A DNA stretch of 64,000 bases from Phenylobacterium aquaticum (GTDB lineage: Bacteria > Pseudomonadota > Alphaproteobacteria > Caulobacterales > Caulobacteraceae), in assembly GCF_022695515.1 (NCBI RefSeq), contig NZ_JALDPT010000031.1, positions 1 through 64,000 on the forward strand. Direction: 5' to 3'. Position numbers and translations under genes: made by a program. Below the pieces are notes generated by a model. It made no database searches. It was not told the origin of the DNA and saw only the letters and a program-made list of their open reading frames with translations. Positions 47,093 through 56,162 of the stretch are shown here, in pieces (the first letter of the stretch is position 1; every line of letters begins with the position of its first letter).

Positions 47093-49024
47093 CTACCCCA
47101 CCGGCTCGGCCGCCCACTTCAGCGCGAAGTCCGCGGGGTCGGGCGCCAGGGTCGCGCGCCAGTAGTCGACCAGGGCGAAGGGCCAGTTCTGGCTGACCCG
47201 GCCGTTTTCGGTCTTGTACCAGCTGGTCACGTGGGGCGAGCCCCAGGCCATAAGCGCATTGCCGGCGTCGACCCGGGCGTTGAAGGCCTCGGTCACGTCG
47301 CGCTTGACCTCCAGCGCCGAGATCCCCCGCTCGGCCATCAGCCTCAGGCAGCCCACGATGTAGCGGACGCTGCATTCGGAGAAGAACACGATCGAGCCGT
47401 TGACCACGATGTTGGTGTTGGGCCCGTAGATCATGAACAGGTTCGGGAAGCCGGGCGTGGTCATGCCCAGATAGGCCTTGGGATCGCCCGCCCAGGTCTC
47501 GTGCAGGTCGGCCCCGCCCCGGCCCTTGATCTTCATCGGCCACAGGAACTTCGAGGCGTGGAAGCCGGTGCCGTAGATGATGACGTCGACCTCGTGGGCC
47601 TTGCCGTCGGCGGTGACGATTCCCGTGGGCGTGATCTCGGTGATGGCGTCGTCGATCAGCTGGGCGTTCGGGCGCTTCAGCGCCGCCAGCCAGACGCCGT
47701 TGTCCAAGAGGGCGCGCTTGCCGCCGAACGGGTATTTGGGAATCACCTTCTCGGCCAGGTCGGGGCGGTCCGCGACCTGGGCCTGGATGGCCATGGCCAG
47801 CATGTCCTTGAAGAGCGCGTTATCGAGGCTGACCGTATCCTTGGGCCCGTTCCACTTGGGATCGGCCCGCACCCCGGCCAGGAAGCCGTCGGTGGCCATC
47901 CAGAACAGGAAGAAGCGGTACCACTTGTCGTAATTGGGCAGGTGCTCCAGCAGCCAGTTCATCCCGGCCGGGACATCCTCGTGATAGTGCAGGGCCGGCA
48001 GGCTCCAGGGCGGGGTGCGCTGGAAGACGGTCAGGCTGGCGACCTGGTCGACGATCTCGGGCACGAACTGGAAGGCGCTGGCCCCCGTGCCGATCACCGC
48101 CACCCGCTTGCCGGTCAGGTCCACGTCGTGGCGCCACTGGGCGGAGTGGAAGGCCTCGCCCTTGAAGCTGTCGCGGCCCTTGATGTCGGGGAAGCGCGGG
48201 CGGTTGAGCTGGCCCACGGCGGTGATGACGGCGGTCGCCTCCACCGTCTCGACGCCGGTCGGGGTCTTGAGCGTCACCTTCCAGACCGACCGCGCCTCAT
48301 CCCAGACCATCTCCTCGACGCTGGTCTGGAAGCGGATGTGTGTCTTCAGGTCGTAGCGGTCGGCGACGCCGCGGAAATAGTCGAGCAGCACCGGCTGGGT
48401 CGAGAAGTGCTGGGGCCAGAAGTGGTTCGGCTCGAAGGAATAGGAATACATGTGGTTGGAGCTGTCGACCCGGCACCCCGGATAGGTGTTCTCCAGCCAA
48501 GTGCCGCCGACGTCGGCGTTCTTCTCGACGATCTGGAAGGGCACGCCGGCCTGGCTGAGCCGGATGCCGGTCAAGAGGCCCGACATGCCCGCGCCCACCA
48601 CCAGCACCTTCAGCTTGCGGGCGGCGGCCTGGCGGATCGGCGCCTCCCACTGCGGGTCCTTGGAGCTGGTCCCGGCGATGGCCAGTTCATCGGCCAGGAA
48701 CTCGCCATAGCCCTCGGGGATCTCGGCGCCGGCCACGAAACTGATCATGCGTTCGATGGTGGCGGGGCTGGGGGCCGGGCCCATGGGCGCCTGGCCGGTC
48801 AGATAGGCGGTGATGGCGGCCTTGGCGGCGGCGCGCAGCTTGGCCTGCTCCGCCTCGGTCACGCCGATCTGGGTGCGGTCCAGGGGGTCGTAGGCGGGCG
48901 TCCATTCGGGCTTCAGCCAATGGGTCTCCCCGGTCAGGTGCACCAGGGCCGCGCAGAGCGCCGGCAGATGGGCGCTCTCCAGCGCAGCATCCAGCTGCGA
49001 CAGGTCCAAAGACGTGTCCGTCAT
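47093..49024 (-). CDS. Flavin-binding monooxygenase, Baeyer-Villiger type
   Basis: A 643-residue class B flavoprotein monooxygenase. After a 135-residue N-terminal extension come the FAD Rossmann motif GAGMSG at 144-149 and the BVMO fingerprint FKGEAFHSAQW at 287-297 (FxGxxxHxxxW). The NADPH Rossmann motif is GTGASA at 312-317. Such enzymes insert oxygen next to a ketone or oxidise heteroatoms; the substrate cannot be told from sequence. It lies downstream of a CYP153-like P450 on the same strand, separated by an inverted repeat, which suggests joint use on aliphatic or cyclic substrates. Confidence 0.93.
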   Translation of the reverse strand: MTDTSLDLSQLDAALESAHLPALCAALVHLTGETHWLKPEWTPAYDPLDRTQIGVTEAEQAKLRAAAKAAITAYLTGQAPMGPAPSPATIERMISFVAGAEIPEGYGEFLADELAIAGTSSKDPQWEAPIRQAAARKLKVLVVGAGMSGLLTGIRLSQAGVPFQIVEKNADVGGTWLENTYPGCRVDSSNHMYSYSFEPNHFWPQHFSTQPVLLDYFRGVADRYDLKTHIRFQTSVEEMVWDEARSVWKVTLKTPTGVETVEATAVITAVGQLNRPRFPDIKGRDSFKGEAFHSAQWRHDVDLTGKRVAVIGTGASAFQFVPEIVDQVASLTVFQRTPPWSLPALHYHEDVPAGMNWLLEHLPNYDKWYRFFLFWMATDGFLAGVRADPKWNGPKDTVSLDNALFKDMLAMAIQAQVADRPDLAEKVIPKYPFGGKRALLDNGVWLAALKRPNAQLIDDAITEITPTGIVTADGKAHEVDVIIYGTGFHASKFLWPMKIKGRGGADLHETWAGDPKAYLGMTTPGFPNLFMIYGPNTNIVVNGSIVFFSECSVRYIVGCLRLMAERGISALEVKRDVTEAFNARVDAGNALMAWGSPHVTSWYKTENGRVSQNWPFALVDYWRATLAPDPADFALKWAAEPVG

Positions 49025-49111
49025 GTCGTTTCCGCCCTGATGTCTCGTTCTTATGAGGCGACCTTACGCCTCCCCGGAGGGAGAGGAAGGGCGCCGTGGG
49101 GTCACCCCTCT

Positions 49112-49238
49112 CCGCTCGTCCCGGCGAATGCCGGGATCCAGATGGAAGCGTGCAGAGGTGGGCTCCAGGGGCGCGGAAGACATCCAGCCCGCCACCCAGC
49201 TTTGGGATCTGGATCCCGGCATTCGCCGGGATGAGCGG
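49112..49238. repeat. Dispersed intergenic inverted repeat (family A, copy 2)
   Basis: The 29-base arms at 49112-49140 and 49210-49238 are complementary with one mismatch. Their core CCCGGCGAATGCCGGGATCC resembles the arms of the element at 18351-18463, with CGCTCGTCCC shared at the outer side. It lies between the second P450 and the monooxygenase gene, so it may be transcribed within one mRNA. Confidence 0.75.
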
Positions 49239-49252
49239 ATCGGGGGAGCCCC

Positions 49253-50512
49253 CTACTCCACGATCCTCACCGGCAGGGACTCATAGCCCTTCACGAAGCT
49301 GGAGCGGACCATCTTGGGCTCGCCGACGACCTCGATCTGGGTCCAGCGCTTGAGGATCTCCTCCCAGACGATGCGCAGCTGCAGCTCAGCCAGGCGGTTG
49401 CCGACGCAGCGGTGGATGCCGAAGCCGAAGGACAGATGCTGGCGGGGGCGCTCGCGGTCGATGATGAAGCGGTCCGGGGCCTCGATGACGCTGTCGTCTC
49501 GGTTGCCCGAGACGTACCACATGACCACCTTGTCGCCCTTCCGGATGGTCTGGCCGGCGAGCTCGTAGTCCTCGGTGGCCGTGCGGCGCATGTGGGCCAG
49601 CGGGGTCTGCCAGCGGATGATCTCCGAGACCATCGACGGCACGAGGTCATGGTTGGCTCGCAGCTTCTCGTACTGGTCGGGGTTCTGGTTCAGGGCCAGA
49701 AGGCCGCCGGAGATCGAGTTGCGGGTGGTGTCGTTGCCGCCGACGATCAAGAGGATGACGTTCCCCAGATATTCGTCCGGGGTCATGTTCCGGGTGGCCT
49801 CGCCATGGGCCAGCATGGAGATCAGGTCGCCGCGGGGCGGCTGATTGACCCGCTCGTTCCACAGCCTCGTGAACCAGGCCAGGCAGTCCATCAGCTCGGC
49901 CTGACGGGCCTCCTCCGTCTCCACCAGCCCGCCGGGGATGGGGATCGAGGTGGCGATGTCCGACCAGCGGGTCAGTCGGCGGCGCTCCTCGAAGGGGAAG
50001 TCGAACAGGGTCGCCAGCATCTGGGTGGTGAGCTCGATCGACACCCGGTCGACCCAGTCGAAGGTCTCGCCGATCGGCAGGGCGTCGAGGATCTTCGCCG
50101 CCCGCTCGCGGATGATCGGCTCCATCATGTGCAGATTGGTCGGCGAGACGATCGGGCTGACCGTCTTCCTCTGCACGTCATGCTTGGGCGGATCCATGGC
50201 GATGAAGCTGGGACGGCGCAGGTCCGGCCGGGCGTCGCGGATGGTGATGCCGCCGAGCGCGGCCTCGGACGAGAACACCTGGTGATTGGTGTCGACGGCC
50301 ATGATGTCGTTGTAGCGGGTGACCGACCAATAGGGGCCGAACTCGCTGTCGCGGCACCAGTGGACCGGGGCCTCTTTGCGCAGGCGTTCGAAATAGGGCC
50401 AGTGGGTGTTGGTGCGAAACAGCTCCGGATCGCCCGGATGCATCTCTTCGAGCGGCATGGAATAGGCGCGCAGACGCGCCTCGTCGGCCAGCTTCATGGC
50501 GCCATCGGCCAT
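49253..50512 (-). CDS. Cytochrome P450, CYP153-like hydroxylase (copy 2)
   Basis: A 419-residue P450, a close paralogue of the one at 23237. It shares long identical runs such as ETFDWVDRVSIELTTQMLAT and the heme loop FGFGIHRCVG, with the thiolate Cys at 369. The I-helix GGNDTTRN and K-helix EIIR are intact. The N-terminus (MADGAMKLADEARLRAYSM) differs from copy 1. A GGGAGGA ribosome binding site precedes the ATG at 50512; the longer frame is rejected. Family knowledge suggests terminal hydroxylation of alkanes or fatty acids with an external ferredoxin system. Confidence 0.92.
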   Translation of the reverse strand: MADGAMKLADEARLRAYSMPLEEMHPGDPELFRTNTHWPYFERLRKEAPVHWCRDSEFGPYWSVTRYNDIMAVDTNHQVFSSEAALGGITIRDARPDLRRPSFIAMDPPKHDVQRKTVSPIVSPTNLHMMEPIIRERAAKILDALPIGETFDWVDRVSIELTTQMLATLFDFPFEERRRLTRWSDIATSIPIPGGLVETEEARQAELMDCLAWFTRLWNERVNQPPRGDLISMLAHGEATRNMTPDEYLGNVILLIVGGNDTTRNSISGGLLALNQNPDQYEKLRANHDLVPSMVSEIIRWQTPLAHMRRTATEDYELAGQTIRKGDKVVMWYVSGNRDDSVIEAPDRFIIDRERPRQHLSFGFGIHRCVGNRLAELQLRIVWEEILKRWTQIEVVGEPKMVRSSFVKGYESLPVRIVE

Positions 50513-50603
50513 AGGCCCGTCCTCCCAAATGCGCGGGCGTCGCTCGCCCATTCTCTGGTGGCGATCAAATCCCAAACCGCCGGGAGCGGCAATGGCGCCG
50601 AAC

Positions 50604-51524
50604 TTAGTTTGGATGGGCGTCCTGGGCCGTGCGGATGGCATCGGCGAGGTCGGGCAGCAAGGCCAGCCCGGAGGCCGCGAGGTTGTCCGTCAGATGGCTC
50701 ATGCGCGTGACGCCGACCACGGCGGCGGCGACATCCCGGTTGGCCAGCACATAGGCGAGCGCGGCCTGGGCCCCGGTCATGTCCGCGCGGCGATGCAGAA
50801 ACCCGAAGCGCGCGCCGGCGGCGATCTCGGCGCGATGGTTCTTGAGCGCGCGTGCCGCATACCAGAGGTCGCGCAGGGACCGGATCTTCAGCACCTGGCC
50901 GCCCGTGTGGCCCATGGCCAGAGGCATGCCGGCCAGGACCCCCTTCCCCGCGGCCGCAGCCCGGGCGATCAGCGGCCCGCGCTCGGGGCGCAGCACATTA
51001 TAGTCGATCATCACGACGTCGATCTGGGGCTGGTCGATTGCACGGTCGATGACGGCGGGGTCGAAGCTGGTGACCCCGATCGCGGTGACCAGACCCTGGC
51101 GCTTGAGGTCGGCGAGCGGCTCCAGGAGCTCAGGGACCAGTTCGGCGGCCGAGGGGCCGTGCAGCTGCAGCACCTGGATCTTGGAGAGCCCCAGGCGCTC
51201 CAGACTTCGCGAAACGCTGACCCTTATGGCCTGAGGCGACATGTCGCGGACGATCCGGCCGTTCTCGAACCGGGTTCCAGCCTTGGTGGAGATCACCAGG
51301 CCCGAAACGTCCCGCCCTTTGAGCACGCGGCCGAGTCGCGGCTCGGCCTCGCCGCCCGAATAGCCGGGGGCGGTGTCGAACAGGGTGACCCCGCCGGCGA
51401 GCGCCGCCTCGACCAGGGCCTGGGCGTCGCGCTCGGAAAACGCCCGTTGCCCCCACCAGCTGGCGCAGCCGAATCCGATCTCCGAGACAGAGAGACCGGT
51501 GCGGCCGAGGGGGCGGTAGAGCAT
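50604..51524 (-). CDS. Aldo/keto reductase family oxidoreductase
   Basis: A 306-residue NADPH-dependent TIM-barrel oxidoreductase. It starts MLYRPLGRTGLSVSEIGFGC. The catalytic Asp and Tyr lie in LFDTAPGYSGGEAE, the Lys in VISTKAGTRF, and the active-site His position in VLQLHGPSA. It belongs with the YghZ/D-threo-aldose-dehydrogenase-like branch by overall look. The substrate is unknown. It precedes the P450 on the same strand with a 91-base gap. Confidence 0.88.
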   Translation of the reverse strand: MLYRPLGRTGLSVSEIGFGCASWWGQRAFSERDAQALVEAALAGGVTLFDTAPGYSGGEAEPRLGRVLKGRDVSGLVISTKAGTRFENGRIVRDMSPQAIRVSVSRSLERLGLSKIQVLQLHGPSAAELVPELLEPLADLKRQGLVTAIGVTSFDPAVIDRAIDQPQIDVVMIDYNVLRPERGPLIARAAAAGKGVLAGMPLAMGHTGGQVLKIRSLRDLWYAARALKNHRAEIAAGARFGFLHRRADMTGAQAALAYVLANRDVAAAVVGVTRMSHLTDNLAASGLALLPDLADAIRTAQDAHPN

Positions 51525-51581
51525 GGGCGCTCGTCGGATTGGGCGGGACCTGTCCTGCGAAGCGCGCAGCGCGAAGCAGGA

Positions 51582-51658
51582 TGGTGGGCGGCGAGGGGTT
51601 CGAACCCCCGACCCCCTGGGTGTAAACCAGGTGCTCTGACCAGCTGAGCTAGCCGCCC
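51582..51658 (-). tRNA. tRNA-Val (TAC)
   Basis: Minus-strand cloverleaf with acceptor stem GGGCGGC/GCCGCCC and D arm TAGCTCAGCTGGTCAGAGC. The anticodon stem CCTGG/CCAGG encloses TTTACAC, anticodon TAC at 51624-51622. The T loop is TTCGAAC, the discriminator A is at 51585, and CCA is encoded at 51584-51582. Confidence 0.97.
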
Positions 51659-51693
51659 GTGGGCCCCGTCTTAGCGGGGCGTCGGCCAAACGA

Positions 51694-51726
51694 AAAGGGC
51701 GGCCGCCAGCCCGGCGACCGCCCTTT
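51694..51726 (-). terminator. Rho-independent terminator after the HU gene
   Basis: AAAGGGCGG at 51694-51702 pairs with CCGCCCTTT at 51718-51726. Additional pairing inside (GCC/GGC) leaves a small loop. On the minus strand it ends in TTTTCG, 28 bases after the HU stop. Confidence 0.8.
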
Positions 51727-51753
51727 CCTGTAGGTCGACTAAGCGTCGAACGC

Positions 51754-52026
51754 CTAGTTCAAGGCGCCCTTCAGGCCCTCACCGACGCGGAAACGCGCGG
51801 TGTTGGACGCCGGACGGCTGACGGTTTCGCCGGTGCGCGGATTGCGGGCGGTGCCCGCGGCGCGCTTCACCGGAACGAAGCTGCCAAAGCCGACGAGACG
51901 AACTTCGTCTCCCGCCTTGAGCGACGCCGTGACAGAATCGATGAACGCTTCAAGAGCGTCTTTCGCCTGCGCCTTGTTGAGGCCCGCCTTATCGGCGATC
52001 GCCGTGACGAGTTCGGCCTTGGTCAT
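51754..52026 (-). CDS. HU family DNA-binding protein
   Basis: Histone-like nucleoid protein of 90 residues. It begins MTKAELVTAIADKAGLNKAQ and has the family signature VGFGSFVPVKRAAGTARNPR, with the DNA-intercalating Pro in the beta arm (RNPRTGE). The start at 52026 matches the family exactly. The longer frame adds 16 unconserved residues. It sits downstream of lon, as in many proteobacteria. Confidence 0.96.
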   Translation of the reverse strand: MTKAELVTAIADKAGLNKAQAKDALEAFIDSVTASLKAGDEVRLVGFGSFVPVKRAAGTARNPRTGETVSRPASNTARFRVGEGLKGALN

Positions 52027-52132
52027 TTTTTGTCTCTCCCAGCCCATTATATCTCCGCGAACCGCTCGCGGCATTCGCGAGGCTGCTTCGCGTGTCGCGA
52101 TTATGGCGACCTTGCGTCAGGCGTCAAACGAA

Positions 52133-52159
52133 GGCGGCGCAGGAATCCCCTGCGCCGCC
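52133..52159 (-). terminator. Hairpin terminator after lon
   Basis: Perfect 11-base stem, GGCGGCGCAGG at 52133-52143 with CCTGCGCCGCC at 52149-52159, and a five-base loop. On the minus strand it is followed by TTCGTTTGA. It lies 27 bases after the lon stop, so lon and the HU gene are probably separate transcripts. Confidence 0.75.
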
Positions 52160-52185
52160 AAGAAAAATGCCGATTTTTCACGTTT

Positions 52186-54585
52186 TCAGTGGGTGATCAC
52201 GGCCTCGTGGTCTCCATCCTCGGTCGCAACCGCAACCGCGGGTTCCTCGGACGGCTTCCAATCGATCGGCGCGAGCGGCTCGGTCAGGGCCCGGGCCAGC
52301 ACTTCATCGATGGAGGACACCGGGATGATTTCCAGGCCGGTCTTCACCGACTCGGGGATGTCCTCCAGGTCCTTCACGTTCTCCTCGGGGATCAGCACGG
52401 TCTTGACCCCTGAGCGCAGGGCCGCGAGCAGCTTTTCCTTGAGGCCGCCGATGGCCGTCACCCGGCCGCGCAGGGTGACCTCGCCGGTCATGGCGATGTC
52501 CTTGCGGATCGGGATCCCGGTCAGCACCGAGACGATCGCCGTGGCCATGGCGGCCCCCGCGGAGGGACCGTCCTTGGGGGTGGCGCCGTCCGGCACGTGG
52601 ATGTGGACATCGGTCTTCTCGAAGACCGGCGGTTCGATGCCGAAGTGGGTCGCCCGGCTGCGGACATAGGAGTTCGCCGCCGAGATCGATTCCTTCATCA
52701 CATCCTTCAGGTTGCCCGTGATGGACATGCGGCCCTTGCCCGGCATCTTGACCGCCTCGATGGTCAGGATGTCGCCGCCGAACTCGGTATAGGCCAGGCC
52801 GGTGATGATCCCGACCTGATCCTCGGCGTCGGTTTCGCCATAGCGGTACTTCTTGACCCCGGCGTACTTGGCCAGCCGGGCGTCGTCGATGGTGATCGAC
52901 AGCACCTTCTCACGGCCGAGATCCCGCACGGTCTTGCGCGCCAGATTGCCCAGCTCCCGCTCCAGCGACCGCACGCCGGCTTCGCGGGTGTAGTAGCGGA
53001 TCAGGTCGCGGATGGCGGCGTCCGGCACCACGAACTCGGCGGCCGTCAGGCCGTGGTCCTTGGTGAGCTTCGGCAGCACGTGGCGCTTGGCGATCTCGAT
53101 CTTCTCATCCTCGGTGTAGCCGGGGATGCGGATGATCTCCATGCGGTCCAGCAGGGGCTGGGGCATGTTGAGGCTGTTGGCCGTGGTGACGAACATCACC
53201 GGCGACAGGTCGTAGTCCACCTCCAGATAGTGGTCGGCGAAGGTGGAGTTCTGCGCCGGGTCCAGCACTTCCAGCAGGGCCGAGGACGGGTCGCCGCGAT
53301 AGTCGGAGCCCATCTTGTCGATCTCATCCAGCAGGAAGAAGGCGTTGGTCGACTTGGCCTTCTTCATGGACTGGATGATCTTGCCCGGCATGGAGCCGAT
53401 ATAGGTCCGGCGGTGACCGCGGATCTCGGCCTCGTCGCGCACCCCGCCCAGCGACACGCGAACGAATTCGCGGCCCGTGGCTTCGGCGATCGACTTGCCC
53501 AGCGAGGTCTTGCCGACGCCGGGAGGACCGACCAGGCAGAGGATCGGGCCCTTGAGTGCCCCGGTCCGGGCCTGGACGGCCAGGTACTCCAGGATCCGCT
53601 CCTTGACCTTCTCCAGACCATAGTGGTCGCGGTCGAGGGTCTCCTCGGCCTTCACCAGATCGATGGCCTTGGTCTTGGCCTTGCCCCACGGGATCGACAG
53701 GAGCCAGTCCAGATAGTTCCGGACAACCGTCGATTCCGCCGACATCGGGCTCATGTTGCGCAGCTTCTTCAGCTCGGCGTCCGCCTTCGTGCGGGCCTCC
53801 TTGGAGAGCTTGGTCTTCTTGATGCGCTTCTCGAGGTCAATCAGCTCGTCGCGCTGGTCGTCCTGCTCGCCCAGCTCGCGCTGGATCGCCTTCATCTGTT
53901 CGTTCAGATAGTACTCGCGCTGCGTCTTCTCCATCTGACGCTTCACGCGATTGCGGATCTTCTTCTCGGTCTGCATCACCGAGATCTCGCCCTCCATCAG
54001 GGCGTAGACCTTCTCCAGACGCTTCACGACATTGAAGATCTCAAGCAGGTTCTGCTTCTCGCCGATCTTCACCGACAGGTGGCTGGCGATGCGGTCGGCC
54101 AGCTCCCCGGGGCTGTCGACCTGAGGCATGGAGGCCAGCGCCTCCGGCGGGACCTTCTTGTTGAGCTTCACATAGTTTTCGAACTGCTCGACCACGGCGC
54201 GCGACAGCGCCTCGGCCTCGGCGGAGCCGGCCCCGTCCTCGGTGACGTAGGAGATCTCCGCCTCGTAGTACTCCTCCTGGTCGGTGAACTTGGCGATCCC
54301 GGCGCGGGCCTTGCCCTCGACCAGAACCTTCACCGTGCCATCGGGCAGCTTGAGCAGTTGCAGGACGGAGGCCACCACGCCGACGTCATAGATCGCGTCG
54401 GGCGACGGATCGTCGTCGTCCTTGTCCTTCTGGGTGGCCAGCAGGATCTGCTTGCCGGGGGTCTTCATCGCTTCTTCAAGCGCGCGCACAGACTTCTCGC
54501 GGCCCACGAAGAGCGGCACCGGCTGGTGCGGGAACACCACGATGTCCCGCAGCGGAAGAATGGGCAGGGTCTTAACTTCGGTCAT
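52186..54585 (-). CDS. lon: ATP-dependent protease Lon
   Basis: Homohexameric AAA+ serine protease of 799 residues that degrades misfolded and regulatory proteins. In Caulobacter these include CcrM, DnaA and SciP (family knowledge). The N-terminal substrate domain begins LPILPLRDIVVFPHQPVPLF. Walker A is GPPGVGKTS at about 355-363. The Ser-Lys dyad is in the C-terminal domain, with the catalytic Ser in PKDGPSAGAAMA. Length is normal. A sigma-32-like promoter lies upstream. Confidence 0.97.
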   Translation of the reverse strand: MTEVKTLPILPLRDIVVFPHQPVPLFVGREKSVRALEEAMKTPGKQILLATQKDKDDDDPSPDAIYDVGVVASVLQLLKLPDGTVKVLVEGKARAGIAKFTDQEEYYEAEISYVTEDGAGSAEAEALSRAVVEQFENYVKLNKKVPPEALASMPQVDSPGELADRIASHLSVKIGEKQNLLEIFNVVKRLEKVYALMEGEISVMQTEKKIRNRVKRQMEKTQREYYLNEQMKAIQRELGEQDDQRDELIDLEKRIKKTKLSKEARTKADAELKKLRNMSPMSAESTVVRNYLDWLLSIPWGKAKTKAIDLVKAEETLDRDHYGLEKVKERILEYLAVQARTGALKGPILCLVGPPGVGKTSLGKSIAEATGREFVRVSLGGVRDEAEIRGHRRTYIGSMPGKIIQSMKKAKSTNAFFLLDEIDKMGSDYRGDPSSALLEVLDPAQNSTFADHYLEVDYDLSPVMFVTTANSLNMPQPLLDRMEIIRIPGYTEDEKIEIAKRHVLPKLTKDHGLTAAEFVVPDAAIRDLIRYYTREAGVRSLERELGNLARKTVRDLGREKVLSITIDDARLAKYAGVKKYRYGETDAEDQVGIITGLAYTEFGGDILTIEAVKMPGKGRMSITGNLKDVMKESISAANSYVRSRATHFGIEPPVFEKTDVHIHVPDGATPKDGPSAGAAMATAIVSVLTGIPIRKDIAMTGEVTLRGRVTAIGGLKEKLLAALRSGVKTVLIPEENVKDLEDIPESVKTGLEIIPVSSIDEVLARALTEPLAPIDWKPSEEPAVAVATEDGDHEAVITH

Positions 54586-54713
54586 GTCGTCATCAACTCC
54601 TGGCCGGGCCCCCTCACAAAGCGAAGCGCGGCCTTTAGCCGGACCGCGGTCACGTCAGACGATGCGTCTGAGTCGGACGGCCCGTCCGCCCTGCCGGGCG
54701 GTCTGTCAGGTCA

Positions 54714-54744
54714 TTTATGTGGACGCTTTGGACGCCTATTCAAG
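54714..54744 (-). promoter_or_regulatory. Putative heat-shock (sigma-32/RpoH) promoter of lon
   Basis: On the minus strand CTTGAA (54744-54739) is followed after 16 bases by CCACATAAA (54722-54714). This compares with the sigma-32 pattern CTTGAAA and CCCCATNTA. The start codon of lon is about 130 bases downstream. Heat-shock control of lon is expected from family knowledge. Confidence 0.5.
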
Positions 54745-54845
54745 TTGCCGCCAGCCTGCGGCGACATCCGTCTACAAACTATGAGGCCGATCCGCCCGCG
54801 TGGGTGTGTCACAGGGCGAATTTTCGCGAGGTCCGCGCCGACGAA

Positions 54846-54875
54846 AAAGCCCCGCGGATCGCGCCGCGGGGCTTT
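54846..54875 (-). terminator. Rho-independent terminator of clpX
   Basis: Twelve-base perfect stem, AAAGCCCCGCGG at 54846-54857 with CCGCGGGGCTTT at 54864-54875, and a six-base loop. On the minus strand it ends in GGGGCTTTTTCG, 25 bases after the clpX stop. This is the strongest terminator in the window. Confidence 0.9.
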
Positions 54876-54899
54876 CGAGGGTTTGGAACCGGCTGGGGC

Positions 54900-56162
54900 C
54901 TAGGCCGCGCCGCCCTTGTCGCGACGCTCGGCGTAGATGATCAGCGGCTGAGCGCGGCCGTCGACCACCTCGGCGTTGACCACCACTTCCTCGACGCCGT
55001 CATAGGTCGGCAGCTCGTACATGGTGTCGAGCAGGATGGCCTCGAGGATCGAGCGCAGGCCGCGCGCACCGGTCTTGCGCTGGATGGCCTTGCGGGCCAC
55101 GGCGTTCAGCGCGTCGTCGGTGAAGGTCAGGCCGATGTTCTCCATGTCGAACAGGCGCTGGTACTGCTTGACGAAGGCGTTCTTCGGCTCGGTCAGGATC
55201 TTGACCAGGGCGGCGACGTCCAGGTCGTCAAGGGTGGCGATCACCGGCAGACGGCCGATGAATTCCGGGATCAGGCCGAAGCGCTGCAGGTCGTCCGGCT
55301 CCACCTGGCGGAAGATCTCGCCGGTGCGGCGGTCGTCCGGGTCCGACACCTTGGCGCCGAAGCCGATCGAGGTCCCCTGCCCGCGGGCCGAGATGATCTT
55401 TTCCAGGCCGGCGAAGGCGCCGCCGCAGATGAACAGGATGTTGGTGGTGTCGACCTGCAGGAACTCCTGCTGGGGATGCTTGCGCCCGCCCTGCGGCGGC
55501 ACGGAGGCGACGGTGCCTTCCATGATCTTCAAGAGCGCCTGCTGCACGCCCTCGCCCGACACGTCGCGGGTGATCGAGGGGTTGTCGGACTTGCGGCTGA
55601 TCTTGTCGACTTCGTCGATGTAGACGATGCCGCGCTGCGCCCGCTCGACATTGTAGTCGGCGGCCTGGAGCAGCTTCAGGATGATATTTTCCACGTCCTC
55701 GCCGACATAACCGGCTTCGGTGAGCGTCGTGGCGTCGGCGACCGTGAACGGCACGTCGATGATTCGGGCGAGCGTCTGGGCCAGCAGGGTCTTACCCGTA
55801 CCGGTCGGACCGATGAGCAGGATGTTGGCCTTGCCCAGCTCGACGTCGTTGTTCTTCGAGGCGTGGTTGAGGCGCTTGTAGTGGTTGTGGACGGCGACCG
55901 AGAGCACCTTCTTGGCGTGGTCCTGGCCGATGACATAGTCGTCGAGGACTTCGCGGATTTCCTTCGGCGTCGGCACGCCGTCCTTTGATTTCACAAAGGA
56001 AATCTTGTGCTCTTCACGGATGATATCCATGCACAGCTCAACGCATTCATCGCAGATGAACACGGTCGGGCCCGCAATCAGCTTGCGAACCTCGTGCTGG
56101 CTCTTGCCGCAGAAAGAGCAATAGAGGGTGCTCTTGGAATCTCCGCTCGCGGCCTTGGTCAT
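54900..56162 (-). CDS. clpX: ATP-dependent Clp protease ATP-binding subunit ClpX
   Basis: AAA+ unfoldase that feeds substrates to ClpP, 420 residues. The N-terminal zinc-binding domain has Cys15, Cys18, Cys37 and Cys40. Walker A is GPTGTGKT at 118-125. The pore loop GYVGEDVE and the IGF-type ClpP contact (PEFIGRLPVI region) are present. In Caulobacter ClpXP drives CtrA turnover. Unusually for comparison with E. coli, clpP is not directly adjacent: a rightward three-gene unit lies between them. Confidence 0.97.
   Translation of the reverse strand: MTKAASGDSKSTLYCSFCGKSQHEVRKLIAGPTVFICDECVELCMDIIREEHKISFVKSKDGVPTPKEIREVLDDYVIGQDHAKKVLSVAVHNHYKRLNHASKNNDVELGKANILLIGPTGTGKTLLAQTLARIIDVPFTVADATTLTEAGYVGEDVENIILKLLQAADYNVERAQRGIVYIDEVDKISRKSDNPSITRDVSGEGVQQALLKIMEGTVASVPPQGGRKHPQQEFLQVDTTNILFICGGAFAGLEKIISARGQGTSIGFGAKVSDPDDRRTGEIFRQVEPDDLQRFGLIPEFIGRLPVIATLDDLDVAALVKILTEPKNAFVKQYQRLFDMENIGLTFTDDALNAVARKAIQRKTGARGLRSILEAILLDTMYELPTYDGVEEVVVNAEVVDGRAQPLIIYAERRDKGGAA

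Larger units (their letters stand above)
54586..54899. other. lon promoter region and clpX terminator
   Basis: This 314-base gap between clpX and lon (both leftward) holds the clpX terminator at 54846-54875 and a heat-shock-like promoter at 54714-54744. About 130 bases of lon leader follow. I see no small gene in it. Confidence 0.6.

Noticed and set aside
46919..49234. 771-codon plus-strand frame opposite the BVMO gene
   Set aside because: It starts inside a REP-like repeat and mirrors an intact flavoprotein; no motif supports it.
49053..49353. Short frames encoding a WIPAFAGM-type peptide
   Set aside because: These are translations of the REP-like inverted repeat, not genes.
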